From an uncultured Collinsella sp. (GTDB taxonomy: Bacteria > Actinomycetota > Coriobacteriia > Coriobacteriales > Coriobacteriaceae): 64,000 bases of DNA. Location: assembly GCA_958437495.1 (NCBI GenBank), contig CAUBOH010000002.1, forward strand, positions 62,001 through 126,000, given 5' to 3'. Below, one piece after another: positions 60,151-64,000 of this stretch. Under the pieces are notes generated by a model that saw only the letters and a list, made by a program, of their open reading frames with translations, ran no database searches and was not told the origin of the DNA. Made by a program: the position numbers and the translations under genes. The first letter of the stretch is position 1. Each line of letters starts with the position of its first letter.

Positions 60151-61113
60151 CTAGTTCCCCTGTGCGCCCGAAATGCCGTTTTGCAGGGCATCCCAGGCGT
60201 TGGTGGCCATATCGCCCAGATCCTGTGCAGTATCGCCGAGATTCTGAGCGGTGTCGCCCAGCTCTTGGGCCTTATCCCCAAGCTCCTGCGCCTTGTTGCT
60301 CAGGTCCTCCAGCGTGTTGGAGCTCGAGCTGTCCGCGCCGCCCTGGTCGCCGGACGCATTACCCGACGAGCCGTCCTTGCGCGTAAGCTGAATCTCGAGG
60401 TTACCGTCGTCGTTATAGTAGGCAGACGTCACGACCCAGTTGGCATCGACGACAGGTGTTGAGCCATCATCGGTCAGAATCACGGCATTCGAAAGATCGG
60501 CCCCGCGCGACTTGAGGAGCTTCTTGGCGTTAGACCAATACTGCCCCGGGATATCGCTCAGGTCGACGGTGCCGGACTGGGTAGTCTCGGTCTGCTCGGC
60601 CGTGGTATCAGTCGTGGCGCCTCGCTTATTGAGCATGCCCGACACGATGGCAAACACAACCGACAGGGCAAAGAAAATCGCCAGCACAATCAGAATTTTC
60701 TTGATCACGCTCGACGAACGCGACGGCGCCTCTTCCTCGTCCTCACCATACTGCGGAATCGATTTGGGATACTCGCGATAGGGCTGGCGCGCATGCGGAT
60801 CGCGTGATCCATAACGAGGCTGGGCCTGCGCCGTGCGCGGCATATATGTCGTCTGCTGAGGCTGCGGAATGGGATTTTGCAGCAGGTCATCATAAGGGTC
60901 TGCCGCCGCGTTGCCGTAGGGGCTCTGCGACGAGGCACCATACGGGTCCTGCACTGCGTTCCCGTAATTCACAACGCGCGTAGGATCGGCCGAGGCCTGG
61001 GTCGCATCGGCTGAGGCGTATCGGGCGTCCGGCACGACGCGGGTCTCATCGGCTCCATTGCCCGTCCGCGGAGAGCCGTAGCCACCCATTACGGTTGTCT
61101 TATCCTGGTCCAT
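60151..61113 (-). CDS. single-pass membrane protein with heptad tail
   Basis: 320 residues. The first 145 residues are rich in Asn/Pro/Gln/Tyr and probably disordered, cytoplasmic. One transmembrane segment (ILIVLAIFFALSVVFAIVSGML) is followed by an outer domain (DLSDIPGQYWSNAKKLLKSRGADL, VVDANWVVTSAYYNDDGNLEIQLTRKDG, PASTA-like in look) and a tail with four seven-residue repeats (AQELGDK/T type). A PASTA-like outer domain would bind muropeptides, but this is weak. Confidence 0.65.
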   Translation of the reverse strand: MDQDKTTVMGGYGSPRTGNGADETRVVPDARYASADATQASADPTRVVNYGNAVQDPYGASSQSPYGNAAADPYDDLLQNPIPQPQQTTYMPRTAQAQPRYGSRDPHARQPYREYPKSIPQYGEDEEEAPSRSSSVIKKILIVLAIFFALSVVFAIVSGMLNKRGATTDTTAEQTETTQSGTVDLSDIPGQYWSNAKKLLKSRGADLSNAVILTDDGSTPVVDANWVVTSAYYNDDGNLEIQLTRKDGSSGNASGDQGGADSSSSNTLEDLSNKAQELGDKAQELGDTAQNLGDTAQDLGDMATNAWDALQNGISGAQGN

Positions 61114-61250
61114 GCAACGATTCCTTTCCGTCGCCCGTAAGCATCAAGTTATCCATGCATTCTACCCGCGCAAAAGCCTATGATGGGCAAAGGCCACCGG
61201 TATCTACAAGACATGCGCGGCCGACGGTCACAAGCGAATCGAGGAACGTC

Positions 61251-61487
61251 ATGGCAAAAAGCAAGCTCATCAAAGACACGACGCGCGCCGAACGCGAGGA
61301 GATCATTAAGCTGGCACTCGCGGGCTGCGGCAACGGCAGCTGCGACAACTGTGGAAGCTGCAGCTTGGGAGCCGGCGATCCGTATGGTACTTACCAGCCC
61401 TATATTGACGGCGAGATGGAAATCGCCGACATCAACATGATGGTCGCCGAGCGCAACGCCAAACTCTTCGGCCTCCAGCGCGGCTAA
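61251..61487 (+). CDS. small cysteine-rich protein
   Basis: 78 residues: AREREEIIKLALAGCGNGSCDNCGSCSLGAGDPYGTYQPYIDGEMEIADINMMVAER-like composition, with four cysteines in CGNGSCDNCGSC. GAGGAACGTC precedes ATG 61251. The cysteines could bind a metal or iron-sulfur cluster. No homologous function is recognised. Confidence 0.65.
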   Translation: MAKSKLIKDTTRAEREEIIKLALAGCGNGSCDNCGSCSLGAGDPYGTYQPYIDGEMEIADINMMVAERNAKLFGLQRG

Positions 61488-61517
61488 TGGTCTCTTCTTG
61501 GGCCGTGCACCAAAAAT

Positions 61518-61657
61518 GCGCCCATCTACTACGTTTAACCCAAGGGTGCCAACCATAGCCATATTTGTGTTAACAAAACCGCAGGTAAACGTCTTGCTTC
61601 ATTGTTAAAAAACGCTCCATGGTCGGTCCAACCCTGGCAAACGTAGTAGATGGGCGC
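61518..61657. repeat. 19-bp inverted repeats enclosing 102 bp
   Basis: GCGCCCATCTACTACGTTT (61518-61536) and its exact complement (61639-61657) enclose an AT-rich stretch. Either a MITE-like element or a long hairpin. A GC-rich T-tailed structure is not formed. An element with similar design but other sequence is at 49315-49544. Confidence 0.6.
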
Positions 61658-61776
61658 TTTTCGTGGCGCGGCTGGCCCAGATAGCTTATTTCGGAGCCAA
61701 TTTGCATCAAAAAGTCCCCGGCGGCGCTGCGTTTTGCGTCACCGGGGACTGTTCTATTCACGATCCGTAGCTTTCC

Positions 61777-63774
61777 CTACTCGTTAGACACATATGTGGC
61801 ACGAGGATAATCAGGCGTAACATCTTGGCCGCTGGAATAGCTCGAATCGAAAGGATGCGCCACCAGATCGTGCGTGCCCCATGCCATGCAGTCAAATAAA
61901 CCAGTATCGAGAACAACGATATAACCCTTGCCGTCATAGTAGAAATGGTCCTCGGTAAAGTTGTCGTCATCTTCGAGGCTGTCGTCGACTATAGAATCTG
62001 CCCCTCGCTTTGCCGCCCCGATCACTTGCTTGGCCTCGCTCTTGAGGGTGTCAAACGAGAGCCCGTGCTGCGCAAGCGAGTCCTCGAGCGAAACCTGCTC
62101 GCCCGTCTTAAGGTTATAGTATGCCGACCTCGTCACCTGTTCCGAACGATACGGAGGAATGTAGCTATCGGTATAGGTGCGCACACAGGCGATATCCCCG
62201 TCAATCGAGACAATCTCAGCGTAATATATCGTGGTCACACGATTGTTCTCATCATATGGCGTCGCCTGCTTGCTCGCGTCAAGCGCATCAGCGACGAGCT
62301 GAATCATATCCTTGTTGAACTTGGCGATACCTACACCCTGGCCTTTTACCTGAGGATAGGTCCACGTAGCCGAAATCTGGCACGTAACGTCGGGATCAGG
62401 CGCACCCTCGCCCACCGGCGCCGTAAAGCTGACATCCTGCGTGGCAGAAACGGCTTCGTAGCTCACCTGCGCATCATCGCCAGCGTCCTTCGACTTCAGC
62501 TGCTCCAGCGTCGTGGCCACCGTGCCAATGGTGCTGTTAACCGAGCTCTCGTCGGCATACAAGAAACCGAAACCGCCCAAAGAGGCAGAACCGACTTCAT
62601 TCGGGGCAACAAGGTCGGTCATGGCTTTGAATGACTTGCCGTCGTAGCCAATGAATTTAACTTGGTATTCGTGAGTAGAAGGACCACTTTCACCAGAGAG
62701 ATCGCTTTGTTTAATTGCTGTCCCATGGTCGTACCACTGCGAAAAACCAATCTTGCCCTCGTATTCATCAAGCCAGACAGACACACACGCCTCCTGATGA
62801 GATACGTTTACCTCTGGCGTGTAGACCTTCTCAATCTTGCCATTCTTATACGCCCAGACTTCAAGATGCGCAGCGGCCGCGTTATCCGCACGGTCCACCG
62901 GTTCATCGGAATACTCAATCAGTAGCTCATCTTGGCCGTCGCCATCAAAGTCAACAAGTTTTGCGTAAGCAACACCCTGGGCTCCATACGTATATTCATC
63001 GAATTCGACAGCTTCGCCCTCGCCGTACTTCTTCTGGTACTCGAGGATCTTGTCGGTGAACAGTTCATTTGCCGTCTTGACCGCTGCCTTGGCAGATGCC
63101 TTGGCCTCCTTCTTGGACTGCGTAAGCTCAACGCTCTTAGGGGCGTCCGAGCCCTCCTTGGTGTAGTCGACCTTCATGGTGGTCGTGCTCTTCTTTTTGC
63201 CCTTGCCCGAGGTGATGGTCATCTGGTACTTCTGGTCGGGCAGCTCGCCAAAGTCCTCCATGGCAAAGCCGTCCTCACCATCGACCTTGATGGTGTAGCT
63301 CTTGCCCTTGCCGGACACCGGCGCCAGCTCGACGGTATAACTATCGAGCTTTTTGCCCTTGCTGTTCTTGGGCAGAACCTTGGTCTCGCACGCGCAGACA
63401 ACATAGCCCTTGCCGCCCGAAGTCACCTCGGACGACGCGCCGATGCGCGGCACGACAACGATTGCTGCCACGATGGCGACAACGGCCACACCGCCGATAA
63501 CGGCAGCGACGATACGGCCCTTGTGCTTGAGTTTCTTAGACTGCGGCGTCGGAACAGACGGCTGAGAGGCCTCGGCAGGCTCGGTCATAGGCTCCTCATA
63601 ACGAGGCTGCGCCGCCATATGAGCCGGGGCACCCTGAGGAGCGGTCGCCGGCGCGTCCCCTACCGGAAACGCCACAGGCTCCGCCTGGTCCTCAACGCCG
63701 CCCACGCGAGCGCCGCAGCTCGTACAAAACGTGGAGCCATCGGGTATCTGAGCTCCACACTTGGTGCAATACAT
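61777..63774 (-). CDS. zinc-ribbon single-pass protein with large outer region
   Basis: 665 residues. N-terminal zinc ribbon (MYCTKCGAQIPDGSTFCTSCGARV), Pro/Ala-rich linker, one transmembrane segment (IVAAVIGGVAVVAIVAAIVVV) near residue 90-110, then an outer region: a beta domain with Lys/Gly loops (about 125-200), a region with FDGDGQDELLIEYSDEP (calcium-loop-like, about 270-310), and a C-terminal DUF3298/PdaC-like domain (TTIYYAEIVSIDGDIACVRTYTDSYIPPYRSEQVTRSAYYNLKTGEQVSL). Start chosen at 63774 with GGGAG five bases upstream. Shares architecture and an upstream palindrome with the gene at 51258. Confidence 0.75.
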   Translation of the reverse strand: MYCTKCGAQIPDGSTFCTSCGARVGGVEDQAEPVAFPVGDAPATAPQGAPAHMAAQPRYEEPMTEPAEASQPSVPTPQSKKLKHKGRIVAAVIGGVAVVAIVAAIVVVPRIGASSEVTSGGKGYVVCACETKVLPKNSKGKKLDSYTVELAPVSGKGKSYTIKVDGEDGFAMEDFGELPDQKYQMTITSGKGKKKSTTTMKVDYTKEGSDAPKSVELTQSKKEAKASAKAAVKTANELFTDKILEYQKKYGEGEAVEFDEYTYGAQGVAYAKLVDFDGDGQDELLIEYSDEPVDRADNAAAAHLEVWAYKNGKIEKVYTPEVNVSHQEACVSVWLDEYEGKIGFSQWYDHGTAIKQSDLSGESGPSTHEYQVKFIGYDGKSFKAMTDLVAPNEVGSASLGGFGFLYADESSVNSTIGTVATTLEQLKSKDAGDDAQVSYEAVSATQDVSFTAPVGEGAPDPDVTCQISATWTYPQVKGQGVGIAKFNKDMIQLVADALDASKQATPYDENNRVTTIYYAEIVSIDGDIACVRTYTDSYIPPYRSEQVTRSAYYNLKTGEQVSLEDSLAQHGLSFDTLKSEAKQVIGAAKRGADSIVDDSLEDDDNFTEDHFYYDGKGYIVVLDTGLFDCMAWGTHDLVAHPFDSSYSSGQDVTPDYPRATYVSNE

Positions 63775-63855
63775 CGCATCTCCCGTCTCTCGTCGCAGCC
63801 GCAATGCGCCCGCGTAGTTCTTCCAACTACACCGTACGAGAGAAATCGTGATTCT

Positions 63856-63867
63856 TGTTGCGCAACA
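63856..63867. promoter_or_regulatory. 12-bp palindrome upstream of zinc-ribbon gene
   Basis: TGTTGCGCAACA, 82 bp before the start at 63774; the same 12 bp occur at 52161-52172 before the related gene. Confidence 0.6.
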
Positions 63868-64000
63868 TTGCCGCCACGTCCAAAACTATGCCGGTTTACT
63901 ACGATAAATCGCCCGAACCTGAGCACGTTACTTTACAGAAAAACAAAACCGCAGGTAGACGAATCGGTCATTATCGGAAAATCCAGATATGGTCGAGGTA
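63868..64000. other. intergenic right edge
   Basis: No gene. The stretch acaaaaccgcaggtagacg (about 63944-63962) nearly repeats acaaaaccgcaggtaaacg at about 61574-61592. Confidence 0.4.

Noticed and set aside
1..64000. CRISPR array, tRNA or rRNA genes, prophage
   Set aside because: No regularly spaced direct repeats, no cloverleaf-like sequence, no rRNA motifs, and no phage structural or integrase genes apart from IS transposases were seen by eye.

Overview
The window looks like the chromosome of a gut Coriobacteriia (Actinomycetota), most probably Collinsella or a close relative. This is inferred from the high GC content, the mix of gene families (class III fructose-bisphosphatase, QueH, C69 dipeptidase, DUF4430 surface proteins with beta-propellers, zinc-ribbon/TM lipoprotein-like proteins) and the intergenic palindromes. 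No rRNA, tRNA or CRISPR array was seen.

Layout. (1) 0.3-15.2 kb is ordinary core sequence: an SDR oxidoreductase, a tail-anchored coiled-coil protein, queA and queH (queuosine), a DUF3267 protease-like membrane protein, a divergent methionyl-tRNA synthetase, an rRNA m5C methyltransferase, a TIM-barrel protein, DegV, class III fbp and two GtrA proteins. A structured repeat about 100 nt long occurs twice (191-289 and 3295-3393). (2) 15.3-15.8 kb holds palindromic repeats and a broken IS3-type orfA. (3) 15.84-32.26 kb is a 17-gene minus-strand operon encoding the anaerobic cobalamin pathway from cobalt-precorrin-2 methylation to nucleotide-loop assembly, with nearly every start overlapping the preceding stop. 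(4) 32.4-38.3 kb, divergent, starts with a consensus promoter and a cobalamin riboswitch, followed by an exported CbiK-type chelatase lipoprotein, two more lipoproteins and a BtuCD/FecCD-type ABC importer. (5) 38.3-40.9 kb is an IS graveyard, including one IS3 element with a 4-bp target duplication inserted between two other broken transposases. (6) 40.9-45.2 kb is a two-gene minus-strand operon of DUF4430 (transcobalamin-like C-terminal) surface proteins, preceded by a promoter and a second cobalamin-riboswitch-like leader. (7) 45.3-63.8 kb is core again: a UbiB-like kinase with a phasin-like partner, a C69 dipeptidase, a 230-bp AT-rich MITE-like element, folD and fchA, zinc-ribbon membrane proteins sharing a TGTTGCGCAACA palindrome upstream, tandem paralogous lipoproteins, a secreted PI-PLC-like protein and a CDF transporter.

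How it fits together. The 15.3-40.8 kb block is more GC-rich in appearance than its flanks and is bordered by broken IS3-type orfA (left) and orfB (right) fragments and related palindromes, so it looks like an acquired B12 island. Beside it are two loci with cobalamin riboswitches: an exported chelatase plus ABC importer, and a pair of cell-surface DUF4430 proteins. Together they suggest a cell that can make B12 and that regulates uptake and surface binding of corrinoids (or related metal tetrapyrroles) by B12 level. The exported chelatase/importer unit and the DUF4430/beta-propeller unit are the parts most likely to be new biology.
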